Shown here: in pieces, positions 53,801 to 64,000 of the stretch
How positions within the stretch are numbered: position 1 is the stretch's first letter
How the letters are laid out: the number at the start of each line of letters is the position of its first letter
Origin: Lichenostomus cassidix
Lineage: Eukaryota; Chordata; Aves; Passeriformes; Meliphagidae
Direction of reading: 5' to 3'
DNA length: 64,000 nt
Assembly (NCBI GenBank): GCA_008360975.2
Contig: CM039188.1
Span: forward strand, 26,501,944-26,565,943
Program-made: the position numbers and the translations under genes
The notes under the pieces: generated by a model
Databases searched by the model: none
Told to the model about the DNA's origin: nothing
The model's input: the letters and a program-made list of their open reading frames with translations, nothing else

Positions 53801-56800
53801 ATATTGTAGTCAACACTGACCTATGACTTAATCCTTCATATCAAAAGATCATTAGCAGAAGGGATTTATGACACCTGTTTCAATTGAATAACTTACATTA
53901 AGTTTTTGGCCTGTGGCCACTCCAAATAGATTCCATCATTTCAGCAGAGGAATACTTACTTTACTTCATACTCTGCCTTTAAAACATGTACTTTGCTATT
54001 CATCTGCAAAATTCATACAGCAGCACAATTCACATGTACTTAAGACAAAGTCACCAGACCTTCTGAAACCTCTGTGATTGTGCTATGATTAAATATATAG
54101 AACTAGAGCAGTTCATGCTTAAACTAAGAACAATGACTGAGAAAATGTCAGCCACCTGCCCTGCTTCAGAATTAACATTTCTGAGAGCATGTCATATATT
54201 TTAGAAGGAGTGTAAGAAATACAACAGATTTTTGACTCGGATAAAACAAAAAATAACTGTGAGTGCCCTGCAGCCTCAATATTGTAACATTCAGATGGAG
54301 CATGGCTCTGATGTGAAGGTGCAGTGGGGTGTTGAGCCTTTCCCATTTTTGTGCTGCAAGCTAAACAAATATCCCCAAATGGAAAAAAGCCTAGACTGTC
54401 AATTACCACTTTGATCAACTACCAAACATAAAGCTGTGATAATAACACAGCTTTTTTTAACATTTCAAAACAAGATCCCCTATAAAAGCAGCTTGTTCTT
54501 GATGACATTTTTACAAGAGACAGAGACCCATCCCATGAGATCTAATACCCTGGGTCTTTAAAACACACAGAGAAGAAAAATTAATTTATTCCAGAATGCC
54601 TTTATTCTCCTTGTTGGGAATGGGTATAATATAGCTAAGAGCTTGTAACTTCATCCTAACTCAGAAGAGAATAACTACTGAAGTCTTGATAGTTTTTTAC
54701 TAGACTTCTTTTACTAGAAGTTATTTTCTAATTCTAGTTCAATTTTCTAGCTATTTATTGGTAACACTCTGGAGGGAGGAGAAAAAACTGGGACACTTTG
54801 GAGTAGCTTAAAACTCATCACTGAATGCAGTGTCAACCTTCAAAAGAAAAAATGAGCAGTGCAGTATCACTGATGAGTTTCATTTAAACAGGTATGTAGG
54901 AACTATTACCCGAGATGAAGCAATGTATAGGAGAGTTAAGACAAAATCTACATCTCACATCTTTGTCTCCAAGCGTTTCCAGCAGCAAAAGAAGAATGGT
55001 TTTGAAATGCTCCTCCCAAACTCCAAGATTATCTTCCCTTGTGATCTTTAGTAATTCCAGGAGAGCTCCTTTCCGCTCCTCCACCCGCTCGTTGTGGTTG
55101 GAGAGCTCTTTCAGAAGATCAGCCACCAAATCCGAATGGTCAATGGGTACTTCTAGGACAAATGGCAGCAAATCATTTGGAGAAATGGGGAAAAGACCTA
55201 ATGTGCCAAGATTGCTAACCCTCTACAGAATAAGGTGCACATAACAAGGGGCCCCCAAAAAATGCATTGAATTCCAGGTGGCCTCAGTCAAGCAGGCAAC
55301 AGAATCTGACTATCCCATAATTTAACCTGAGTTCATAGCACGGCTCATGCATCTGCACATGGCTTCTGACGAACCAGGAAGAGACGACACCTGGATTTCT
55401 TCCAGTTCCAACAATTACTTCTACAAGATGAGAACTGCCGTGGTTTTTCCCAGACACACACACACCCAAAACCAGTGGTCACGTGTATGACCTTTAGATT
55501 AAAGTACAGTGACTCATCAGTGTACTGCAAAAGAATAAAGCTGATGTGTAGCAGCACTTAAATGAAGTCAAACACTCAATAACAACAAGCTGTTGAGTGA
55601 GGCGTCTCAGCCATAAAGAGGGGAAGGTCCCAAAGCAGTGTCCCTACAGATGCATGGGGATGCTTAAGGGACTAGTTTGTGGGAAACCCCAGGCAAACAA
55701 GAATCAAAACCACAGTAGAATATTTTTTCTCAATAGCCACAGATGAGGTTCTGCTGGGACATGAGAACAAAGGGTATTTCATACCAAGCCTCGACTCAGA
55801 TGCAAAGTAATACACAACACATGCACAGGCAGGCACGTATCTGAGAGCACAACCCATACACAAACACACCAGAAAGGCAGCAAGCTGTCTGCAGTGTTAG
55901 GAGGTGAGCTGATACAAACCATCCCGAAGCTGATCCATGTCATCATCAAACACTGCTTCCTTCAGGGCAGTCTTGTCATAAGTGTTAATTGTGTCAGCGT
56001 AAGGATAGGGGTTGTATTCCCGAGCACGAGGCCCTGAAAAGGCCCGGGGAGGCTGGGTGTTCAGGAGGGAAGTTTTGTTATCCAGAGCCATCCTTCCACC
56101 TTCCACAATGTCACTGCCTCCACGGACATCACCAGTGGGGAGAGCAAGGCCACCATCTCGAGACACCTGGGGGATCAAACAGAGGAAAAAAGTATGTTCA
56201 AAATTCTATGGGAACTGTAGCATTTTTGGAGCTCACCCACCAACAGGAAGAGGCATAGAATCATTTACACATATCATTTACACATAACACTTCAGTAAAA
56301 TATTGATTCACACAACTACACCTGCTCAAAACCATCCCATGATCGCAGTTTCTGTAAGCACTCATGCAATGTAAGATACCATATGAGATGTGCACTTGGA
56401 GTGATCACAGGTCCTAAGCCTGTGAGGGAAACCATCCTTACATTTTAAGAACTAACATTTCCCATTATGGACCAGACTACACTCTATGCAAAAGCCATCA
56501 CTGAGCCATGCTGAGCCTGAGGAACACTAGCATTGTTTCCATCCTACGTGGGACTCCCACACAGAAGCCCAGTGAGCACATTCCACAGGAGGCCTGAGTT
56601 CAAAGGGAGCCAAGAGAGCACATCAGTGAAACCCCATAACTAGGGTATAGGAAGTTAACAACCAATAAGCAGAAGATGCCTCTAAGAATACAACAGGAAT
56701 AACTGGATTTTATACACTTAACAATCCCTGGACAGGTTTAATAACAATGTTTTAAAATTTAATTTATCTGGGGACATTAATCAGTGGAATACTTACAATG

Positions 56801-56947
56801 TCACAGTCTTTCTTTCCATCACGTTTAATTGGCTCATTCAGGTCCTCTTGACTACGGAAACTAAATTTCTCAATTGCTTCTGTGACTCCACGAAGAGAGC
56901 TGTAGATTTCATCAGAGTTTAGGTTCTCCGTGTCATAATCCAGCATA
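38752..56947 (-). CDS. CLASP1: CLASP1, 3' part: last seven coding exons
   Basis: Cytoplasmic linker-associated protein 1 binds microtubule plus ends, promotes rescue and stabilises microtubules at the cell cortex, kinetochores and Golgi. Its C-terminal HEAT-repeat domain binds CLIP-170 and other partners (family knowledge). The exons at 56797-56947, 55920-56166, 54959-55149, 53209-53337, 42745-42951, 40554-40670 and 38752-38838 join into one frame of 375 complete codons plus TAA. They start at MLDYDTENLNSDEIYSSLRG and end at RAQTTNSNSSSSSDVSTHS. All junctions are GT-AG and phases agree. That is about the last quarter of a protein of roughly 1,500 residues. The paralogue CLASP2 has a shorter, different C-terminal tail, and the neighbour TFCP2L1 matches the human CLASP1 locus, so CLASP1 is preferred. 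No frameshift or internal stop is present. Confidence 0.96.
38839..40553 (-). other. CLASP1 last intron
   Basis: No RNA gene, exon or recognised transposon was seen in it. Confidence 0.85.
40554..40670 (-). CDS. CLASP1: CLASP1 exon, second from the end
   Basis: The acceptor TTTCCAG ends at 40671. The exon has 39 codons, GYDNTESSVRKASVFCLVAI to HLAQLTGSK, and the donor GTACGA begins at 40553. Final HEAT helices. Confidence 0.96.
40671..42744 (-). other. CLASP1 intron, second from the end
   Basis: No further exon is needed to keep frame, and none is seen. Nothing else was recognised. Confidence 0.85.
42745..42951 (-). CDS. CLASP1: CLASP1 exon, third from the end
   Basis: The acceptor TTTCAG ends at 42952. 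The exon has 69 codons, VVRAAEEAASTLASSI to LPDIIPGLLQ, and the donor GTACAG begins at 42744. It contains the highly conserved VLCPIIQTADYPINLAAIKM segment of the CLASP C-terminal HEAT domain. The upstream intron is 10.3 kb, the longest complete CLASP1 intron in the window. Confidence 0.96.
42952..53208 (-). other. CLASP1 10.3-kb intron
   Basis: The flanking exons join directly in phase 0 with no missing residues (HKDSHKE then VVRAAEE). The intron therefore holds no constitutive exon. No snoRNA, snRNA or other RNA gene was recognised. A tandem TGTACAATA pair lies at about 49232-49250. Short chance ORFs occur throughout. Confidence 0.8.
53209..53337 (-). CDS. CLASP1: CLASP1 exon, fourth from the end
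   Basis: The acceptor CAG is at 53340-53338, followed by 43 codons (HSIRALALRVLREI to LEAHKDSHKE), and the donor GTGAGT starts at 53208. HEAT-repeat helices. The frame is phase 0 at both ends. Confidence 0.96.
53338..54958 (-). other. CLASP1 intron, fourth from the end
   Basis: AT-rich intron with nothing recognisable inside. Confidence 0.85.
54959..55149 (-). CDS. CLASP1: CLASP1 exon, fifth from the end
   Basis: The acceptor AGAAG ends at 55150. Two bases (TA) complete a valine codon with the G of the previous exon, then come 63 codons from PIDHSDLVADLLKELSNHNE to LLETLGDKD. The donor is GTGAGA from 54958. It encodes the first HEAT helices of the C-terminal CLASP domain, with the conserved SNHNERVEERKGALLELLK stretch. 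Confidence 0.96.
55150..55919 (-). other. CLASP1 intron with weak donor
   Basis: A 770-bp intron. It starts with GTTTGT instead of a GTRAGT-type donor and ends in TAGAAG followed by the next exon, an acceptor lacking a T/C before AG. It also holds a short (CA)n run near 55454-55466. Confidence 0.85.
55920..56166 (-). CDS. CLASP1: CLASP1 exon, sixth from the end
   Basis: The acceptor CCCCCAG ends at 56167. The exon has 82 codons, VSRDGGLALP to FDDDMDQLRD, plus one G. The segment TSLLNTQPPRAF and the YNPYPYADTINTYDKTALKEA stretch are characteristic of CLASP1. The donor reads G|GTTTGT and is weak (no purine at +3, no A at +4). Read-through into the intron would add GLYQLTS and then a stop. Confidence 0.94.
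56167..56796 (-). other. CLASP1 intron, sixth from the end
   Basis: A 630-bp intron with no other feature recognised. Confidence 0.85.
56797..56947 (-). CDS. CLASP1: CLASP1 exon, seventh from the end
   Basis: The acceptor is TTTAG and the donor GTAAGT begins at 56796. One T completes a codon begun in the previous exon. Fifty codons follow, from MLDYDTENLNSDEIYSSLRG to EPIKRDGKKDCDI. This is the linker and start of the C-terminal region upstream of the CLIP-binding HEAT repeats. Confidence 0.94.
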
Positions 56948-59900
56948 CTAAAGACCAAACGTATATGAAATGTTACAAATGAAATTGGGATCCGCTTCTG
57001 ACTGTTAACAAAAACAAGCTGGAGACAGATGGTTTGGAGTACCCTTTCTAGCAGTGACTTGCAACACAACATGGATGGAATAAAAGCAGAGTTTGGGTCT
57101 GAGTTTCCCCTCAAACGGGGCTAAAACAAAGAGAAGCTCCACTGAAATCAGTGATGTTACAATGCTGTAAGGGAAGGGAAAACAGGTCCACTGTTCCTTA
57201 CATTCAGTAAGTGTGCTACCTTCTGTAAACCAAAAAACCCTATCCCCAGTGTGGCAGCGGTGTAATTTGAAAAGGAAAATAATATCAATCACTATGCGAA
57301 CTCAAAGGGCTGTGACAGCTGGTGGAAATGAAATCAGTGAAATTTAAGTTGAGTCATATATGAAACTGTGACAGATTTAAATGGAAAGGAAAATGTAACT
57401 TGACATAAACGATAGTCTAACATGGCCCATTTTAATTTAAAAAGTAAAAAAACCAAAACCACTTGCACAATGCCTTGAGAAAAGAAGCATTTCAGTATTG
57501 AGTCTAAGTTTGGGAATTCTCTCATTCTATTCTGACACTTTCTGCAGTCTATCTGTTCCTTAGAAATTTCTTAGCAACATAAATCCTCAAAAGTTTTGGG
57601 ATTCCTTGAGGAATTATCCAAAATTGAGTCCCATGATAAAATGCTTTGCATGCAAGGGCAGATGATATTAAAAGATCTGACTAAAGAGAAGTTCCTACAA
57701 GCTCGAAGAAAATGAAAAGGCATTATTGGCAGGGCTTTGCTCTATCTAGGAGAAGTTGAGTTTGCATGACAATCACTAAATTAATAGATCCAGTAACAGA
57801 GAACAATTTCTGGCAGAGTCTCAGATCTCAGTAGAGCCAGAAGCAAATAGACTGAATCAGACATTTACATCAAGTTGTTTGTCAATAAATGGCAAGAAGT
57901 GGCTCCCTACAGTGGTGAATTACTATTTCATAATAGCTTGGGAAGGATGACAGGATGGGCTTGGAGGCAGATGGCTGAATAGTGTTGTGCTTCTTTTCCA
58001 CAAAAGAAAGATTCCCTATGAGGTGGGTGGGGAAAAAACCCAAACAAACAAGAAAATCCCTTCTGAATTCTGGGTACACAGCTGTTATTTTCAATGGAAC
58101 TAAAAGTAAGATATTAAATATCTATTAAGTATCTACAACCGTGGCCTTTTTTCTGGAGGAAACTTGGGAACTTCAGACAGAGGATAAGATTGGCGCTGTA
58201 CAATTCCTTTGGGATTAACACACTGAAAATAGCCATAATCCTTGGCTCCCAAGCAACGCGCTCGCACTACACTCACACAAGCATCAGCACCATGTATTTT
58301 GGCAAAGAAACCAAACAACAACTCCCCAGTGTCTGGCAGGTCAGGGACAATGAGAAACCACATAAAGAACGGACCAAGATCAGGAAACGAAAGTTGTTCA
58401 TAAACCTAGAGAAGTCAAAGTAGTTAGGGCTTTTCAGACAGCTGAACAACACTAATGCAGTGGGATGGCTTTCCAGACAGAATGGAAGGCAGGTTCTTTA
58501 AAAGTATCAGTCAGGAGTAGGAAAATCTTTGTTTCATATGTTCTCAAAAAATATTCGTTTTGAGCTCAAGCATGTTTAATTCATAGATCTTAAAGGGTTT
58601 TTCATACAACATTGAAGTGGGCAATGACACCACCCAATATTTGAAAAGGCATACATGTGACTGTACCTGTGTACTCACACCAAGAGATGACATGACTTAC
58701 CAAAGATCACACAATTAAATCCATGGCCAAAAAACCAAGAGATAATCACAAATATAATACTGACAATAAATCTGTTGAAATCATCACTTCTTCCCTCAGG
58801 AATGAATTTTGCCCTACACTGTTACCAAAGAACAATCAAAGTACAGACTCTTTAGTGCTAAAGGACTAAGACAATTTCTCAGAGCCACCAATCTTGTGCA
58901 TCTGTCAAAGCACAAACCCACATTTTAATAAAAATCTAAAGAATCCAGTGATTTCATATGTCAGGAGTAAGCCTGTGTAGGAGGTCACATTATGGCTGTG
59001 CTCTGCATGAATGAAAATTCTACAATGTGAACACACGTCTCTACTGACAGTATGCGCACTGGAATACTTCACAGACAACACAATGGGGGGAATAAAAGTA
59101 AAATGGAACTACACTCACCTTTCAGGAAAAAGAAAAAAAAAACTTACAAAAGGGGAAAAAAAAAATTATGACCCCATGCAGAAAACTAGAGGAAAGGCAC
59201 AGGATGAATAAGAAGTGAGTAGAGATGAGCAGTGCTTAGGGATGTCACAACATTATTTTCCATCTACTGCACAAAACCAATGCAGCTGTCTATAAGTTTA
59301 TCAAGATACAATTTGGCAGTTTTCCAGTCTGGCATGACATACATTTTACTTCCATAAATTGTTATTCAGTTTCCAATCCAAACTATGTGTAAGTAATCCA
59401 CAGTTTAATGTTTTCACGCAGTACACAGTAACTCATGCTTTTGCACTTTCAGGCTCTGGGCTGGAATATATGTTACATTATTCCAAACCTTATTATCTGG
59501 TATCTGGTAAAAAAAAGACTGAAAAAACACTCTCAACTAGTTTTATTCCGAAAATCAACATGCATCTTCCCCACAGATATCTTAGTGTCCTAGCAGAGTC
59601 AGAACATTATTTTAAAGCTTTTAATTCTGCAGTTATTCCCAGAGGTACCTACTATTGTATTCTATTTTCTCTCTCAGATGTCACAGGTTCTTAAATTTTG
59701 AGCCCTCAAAGAAAAATTTCTTTGCTTTTCTTCCAATAGTTTTTCATTAGGAACTTTTTTGCTTTAAGGAAAAACTATATATACTCCTGCAGGTAACAGA
59801 CATATTTAAGTCAGGGGAAAACACATTTACAGATAGTCTGTTGTAAGGGTTTAAACTTAAAAAAATCTAAGGAATTTAACATAGATCTGACAAATTAAAT

Positions 59901-62900
59901 TTGTATTCAGGCTGGGTTTTTTTATTAAAACCAGCATACAGCTTTAGTCCAGTATATTGATCCAAGATATGTATGCAGACTGGAACAAACTGTGAGGGCA
60001 CAGGAGGAGGAATAGATGTCGAAATTGCAATTGATAAACTCAAAATCTTGTGGTAAGGACAATTTTAATTTCAACACTACAAATTTCCAAGATGTTCCAC
60101 AATCACATTATGCAAGCAAAGTTCTGTGTGAAGTCACTCCTGAGCTGTATGTGCTCATCTGGAGGTGCTTGAGTGCCACATGCACAGCACAGCCAAACTG
60201 AAAGATCCTGCCCCTGGTATCATAACGCAACCAGTGCCTGCCAGAAGTGCTCAGCAACTGTGTTCTGCATTGGAAACCAACTGTGAAGCATCTTCCCTGC
60301 CACCTTCTTGAACAGGTGCAAGAGTCTGGGAAAATCCACTTTTTTTACCCACTTGCATGCTGCATTCTTCCCCAAACAGCGAGCAAGTGGCTGCTCATCA
60401 CCCTTGCTCTCTGAAAGCTATCATCATCTTTTCCTTTTCGAGCCAAAACCTCTACAAGTCCCACATTTGTACAAATTCCATGGTGTGAAAGGTAAATAAT
60501 ACTGTGACACCTCAGACAAGTTGGTTTAACAGGTAGCTTGTTACCTGGGAGAGTAAGAGCGTCTGAAAGTCTTGTGGGAAGGAGCAGTGGGGATGGAGTT
60601 AGGCTGAGAAAGGGGAGGGGGGTGCTTCGACAGCCCATCTGCACTCCAACCCCAGAGCCGACTGCCGTGACCAGAGGAGAAACAAAAGAGAGAAAAAACA
60701 GAGAAAGGAGAGGAAGGAAAAAAAAAAAAAGAAACTATAATCTGAGTGGCTTAGTGCTGTCATGCTGCCTTGGAGAGAGAAAAAAATTAATAGAAACAAA
60801 ATTAAACAAGAATACTCTGTTGAGCCTCACAAGTCATTGTTTTGGCCTTTATTATTAATTTCCATTTTTATTCCTAACATAATATGATTCACAAAAAATC
60901 CAGTCCCTGCTTGTACTAACCAGTAGATTTTGCAAATGGATATAACCTCTATAAACAACTCTATTTATAATGTTCTACGCAAACAATCCCTGGCCACGTG
61001 TGTATTCAAACTCTAAGCAGGTATTTCTAAGCAACAGGATTTCCCTGGAAGAAAGGAAAATTGGAGTTTATTTTTTTATCAGACACCTGAAGGTACCTTG
61101 TAAAGTTTGTCACCTGGTGCCTCTATAAAAGGCCCTACACAATCAGGAAACCTTTGCAGGGCTTAAGATCTGATCCTGTTTCACCAGATTCAAACTGAAC
61201 CCAAATATGCAGCAAGTGAAAGTCAGTCTAGATTGTAAATGTATCATGTAAATAGGGGACTTGGCCCAGGTCACAGCAGACAAAGCTGGAAAGCTCGATG
61301 AAACAAGCCTCTCAGTTGATCCAGATCTCTCCTTAAACTCTCACATGCCCCTTTGAGTTATATTTTGACCCTGTGCCTTTGAGTCAAGACATCCATCCCT
61401 GAGTCAATTTGTCTAATCTCTGCTTTTGTCCTGCTCCCATTATGATACATGGATTTTCAAAATCACATTCTAAATTAGAGTAGATGCTTGAGCTGGTGGA
61501 GTATTCACAACATCATTTTGTTTCTATTATATTTCAGCACATTGTCTTAGATAGTTGTATTCGTATACATGCAAGTGAAAGATATTGTAAGATCAGATGT
61601 AACAAGTCAACAGTTGCTCCACTGCAAACAGCAGCAAAGCCAGTTGAAAAACTCCTCCAAAGAGCAGTGTCCAGAATTTCACTCATTAACCAGCAATCAA
61701 AACCCAAGCTATTACAGGCCACTATTATCATGGGAATACCCCAGACTCCCAGACTGCTGATCAGAAGTCTCACAGCTCAGGTCTCACCTACCTGAAAACA
61801 GGCCACCAAACAATGAAGGCTTGTCCTTACTGTATAAAGTGGGTGGCTTATTTTAATTCTGTTTCCATGCCTTTGCTTGCTCAACTTTATATTGAAAGTG
61901 TCAAATTTTGTTTTTAATGGTATTTTCTATTATCAGTGAAATAGCAAGCATGCGAACTTACACAGCGAAATAAAGCTGTTAGCCTTTTATTTGGAGGGAT
62001 TTCCTCTAAAGCTCTTTGAAGGACTAAATAGTTTTTTAAATTTTGGGTGATTTTTGTTTATTTGTTTTTAATAATCAAAAGTACACACAGGCTTCTGGGC
62101 TAGTAGTAATGGCAGAAACCCATTACAAATGTATTCGTTTGATATTTCTTCAAATATTTCCACAAAATTCTACGTGAAAACTCCCAACCTGAATGTAACT
62201 TTTAAGTTTACAGAAGTTGATTTATCATTCAGAACAGTATTCTAACACCAAAGGACTTCACAACTTAGCGTTTCCTTTTTTGTACTACAACATAATTTAT
62301 TAAATCTCAGCAGATTTTTTCTGTCCAACACAAACTCAAGCCATTCATCTGTGCTTTGCCTAGGAAACATTCTTCTCTTTCAGTCTGAAGCCTGGGGTTT
62401 TCTTCCTATTATTTGCAGTCTTCCCAAGTGCCCTTCCCTGCTTTTCTCTTTCAGAAAGCACATTATTCTTCCATAACTCCTCTCACCAAAAACTAAAACT
62501 GTTAAGAAAAAAAAAAAAAAGAAGATACAAATGCAGAAGTAACTCACAGATGCAGTGGATATGTTGTAGTGATCATGAAGCAGAACTGGAGGGAGCAAAT
62601 GAAGGCAAGAGAAAGGACTCTGTCCAAGACCCTGAAAGCATGTTACCCTCCTGAAAACTTCAGGGAATACTTAAGCAGATATTATCATCTGGACAGGCAA
62701 ATTAGGTGTTTGCAGAGTCCAGTTCAACCAAAACATTCAAAATCTATCCAGAGAGCCCAAATACACACACACATAAATACACACACACACACAACCCTAA
62801 AAATCAGTCATCTGGAATACATACATAGTACAGTAAATTGGTATCAATGAAACCTTGCTGATTAATGTTCAGGATACTTGTCCACAAACCATTAGTAAGT

Positions 62901-64000
62901 AATATAGGAGAGCAGCTATGCTTAGCATTTTCATGTTACTACAGGATCCAAGCATCCTTTCTATACATATCCAGCTCCAAAGACATGTGTGCCTCTAAAT
63001 TTGACTCCAATCTGTGCACCAAGGAAAAAAACAAAAGGAAAGCATAATCTTCAAAACCAAAGCTAGCATTAAGAACTGGAAACAATCCTTCAACCAACTG
63101 CACTCAGGCTGCCTGTACAAGACATTGGCACGGATGAGGTAAACAGCGCCTGTACATGGAGCACCCCAGGAACACACAACCTGACTACAAACCTTTGGCA
63201 GTAGGCCCCATGGAAATGTAAAGCCAAGCCTACTTTTGGAGGAGAGCTACACAAAGAAACTGGGAATCTTTATCCTTCTACGCTGCTACCAGAATGACCT
63301 GGGTTCCAAGTCTGTAGAGAGAAAAGTGACATTTCACACCACTGCTGAATAGCAAATGGCAAACATTTGTAATGGAAACATGACACTGAAGCACCTATAC
63401 CAAAAAATGCAATGCTGCAGCGTACCCTACTTATCACAATCTGTTTGCACATCTTTCAAAGCCTTTTCTCTGAAAGAAAGACAACCAGAGCTAAATTCTC
63501 CCTTCTAAATTAGGACCATGCCCAAACTGTGCTACACAGGACATTTTCAAGAAGGATGCAGCCCAGAAGAGCATCAGAAGCTACTGCCCCTGATTTGCAG
63601 TACTTGCCACTGTCTTATCTACAAATGGCAAAAGTCTGCAGTTACTGCTCAGAGGTCACTCATCACAAAAAAGCACAGCTTCTCCCCTCCAAATATTTTA
63701 AATGGCTTTTGCAACAGCACCTTCCCCTATCACTGAAGAGTAAGTTTTAAACATCACTCTTGTATAACTAAATCCAGCAAGGAAGCAGGACACACTTCTT
63801 GAAGAGACACCTAAATTTTTGAATCAACACTTCCAAGAACTCAATAGAAAATGGAAGCAACACTTGTTTTCTAAAGGCAATTCCTAGTCCACTGCACCCA
63901 TGGCAGAATGCTCTGGAATTACGTGCTCTCTCTAACTAGTCCTTGAGAACAAATCACAAGGGGAAAAAAAACCCTTTCAGTTTCTAAACTCAGTATGCTA
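56948..64000 (-). other. CLASP1 intron upstream of the first visible exon (partial)
   Basis: No CLASP1 exon was recognised here. It contains A-rich runs (about 59127-59166, 60718-60730, 62505-62521), a (CA)n tract at about 62761-62793, and the unexplained open frame at about 58133-58408. Confidence 0.7.
62761..62793. repeat. CA microsatellite, interrupted
   Basis: ATACACACACACATAAATAC followed by a CA run. A short simple repeat in a CLASP1 intron. Confidence 0.9.

Noticed and set aside
38752..56947. Assignment of the exons to CLASP2
   Set aside because: The two paralogues are similar over the HEAT region. The TSLLNTQPPRAF segment, the SSSSSDVSTHS tail and the TFCP2L1 neighbour favour CLASP1.
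42952..64000. U4atac snRNA gene expected within CLASP1 introns
   Set aside because: In mammals RNU4ATAC lies in a CLASP1 intron. I found no matching sequence on either strand in the introns present. It probably sits in an intron nearer the 5' end of the gene, outside this window.
1..64000. CRISPR array, operon or other prokaryotic system
   Set aside because: The split genes, GT-AG introns, CR1 elements and CpG islands show vertebrate nuclear DNA. No regular repeat-spacer array is present.

Overview
The window is vertebrate nuclear DNA, almost certainly from a bird. It carries several degenerate CR1 (chicken repeat 1) LINE fragments, one GC-rich CpG-island promoter, and two split genes with canonical GT-AG exons, both on the minus strand. 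The two genes are the 5' end of TFCP2L1 (left) and the 3' end of CLASP1 (right). TFCP2L1 and CLASP1 are neighbours in the same order and orientation on human 2q14 (established knowledge), so this is conserved synteny. It also settles the CLASP paralogue as CLASP1 rather than CLASP2. Most of the short ORFs in the window are chance ORFs in introns, repeats and intergenic DNA.

Layout, left to right. Positions 1-12962 hold the start of TFCP2L1: part of a very long intron 2 (1-8658), exon 2 (8659-8810), intron 1 (8811-12900) and coding exon 1 (12901-12962). Upstream of it on the minus strand are a TATA box (13079-13086), a CpG island (about 12560-13420) and a 42-bp GC-rich minisatellite (13211-13377). 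From about 13.4 to 34.8 kb is a gene-free intergenic block. It contains a GC-rich retroviral LTR fragment with an exact 18-nt tRNA-Gly primer-binding site (about 15838-16442), a plus-strand CR1 (about 19140-19995), a short minus-strand CR1 end (about 21500-21725) and a long minus-strand CR1 (about 31865-33210).

From 34.8 to 64 kb is the 3' part of CLASP1. A probable 4-kb 3' UTR (about 34766-38751) follows seven coding exons between 38752 and 56947, which encode the last 375 residues of the protein. Exon junctions and phases all agree and the joined frame has no stop before the terminal TAA at 38752-38754. The DNA from 56948 to 64000 is intron of the same gene; I found no further CLASP1 exon there.

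The two genes are not functionally linked as far as the sequence shows. TFCP2L1 is a CP2/grainyhead-family transcription factor of pluripotent cells and kidney epithelium. CLASP1 is a microtubule plus-end-binding protein. I found no convincing undescribed multi-gene system. The items most worth a second look are the solitary LTR with its PBS, the promoter minisatellite next to a TATA box, a weak donor site in CLASP1 whose retention would truncate the protein, two perfect palindromes, and an unexplained CpG-rich open frame at about 58133-58408.
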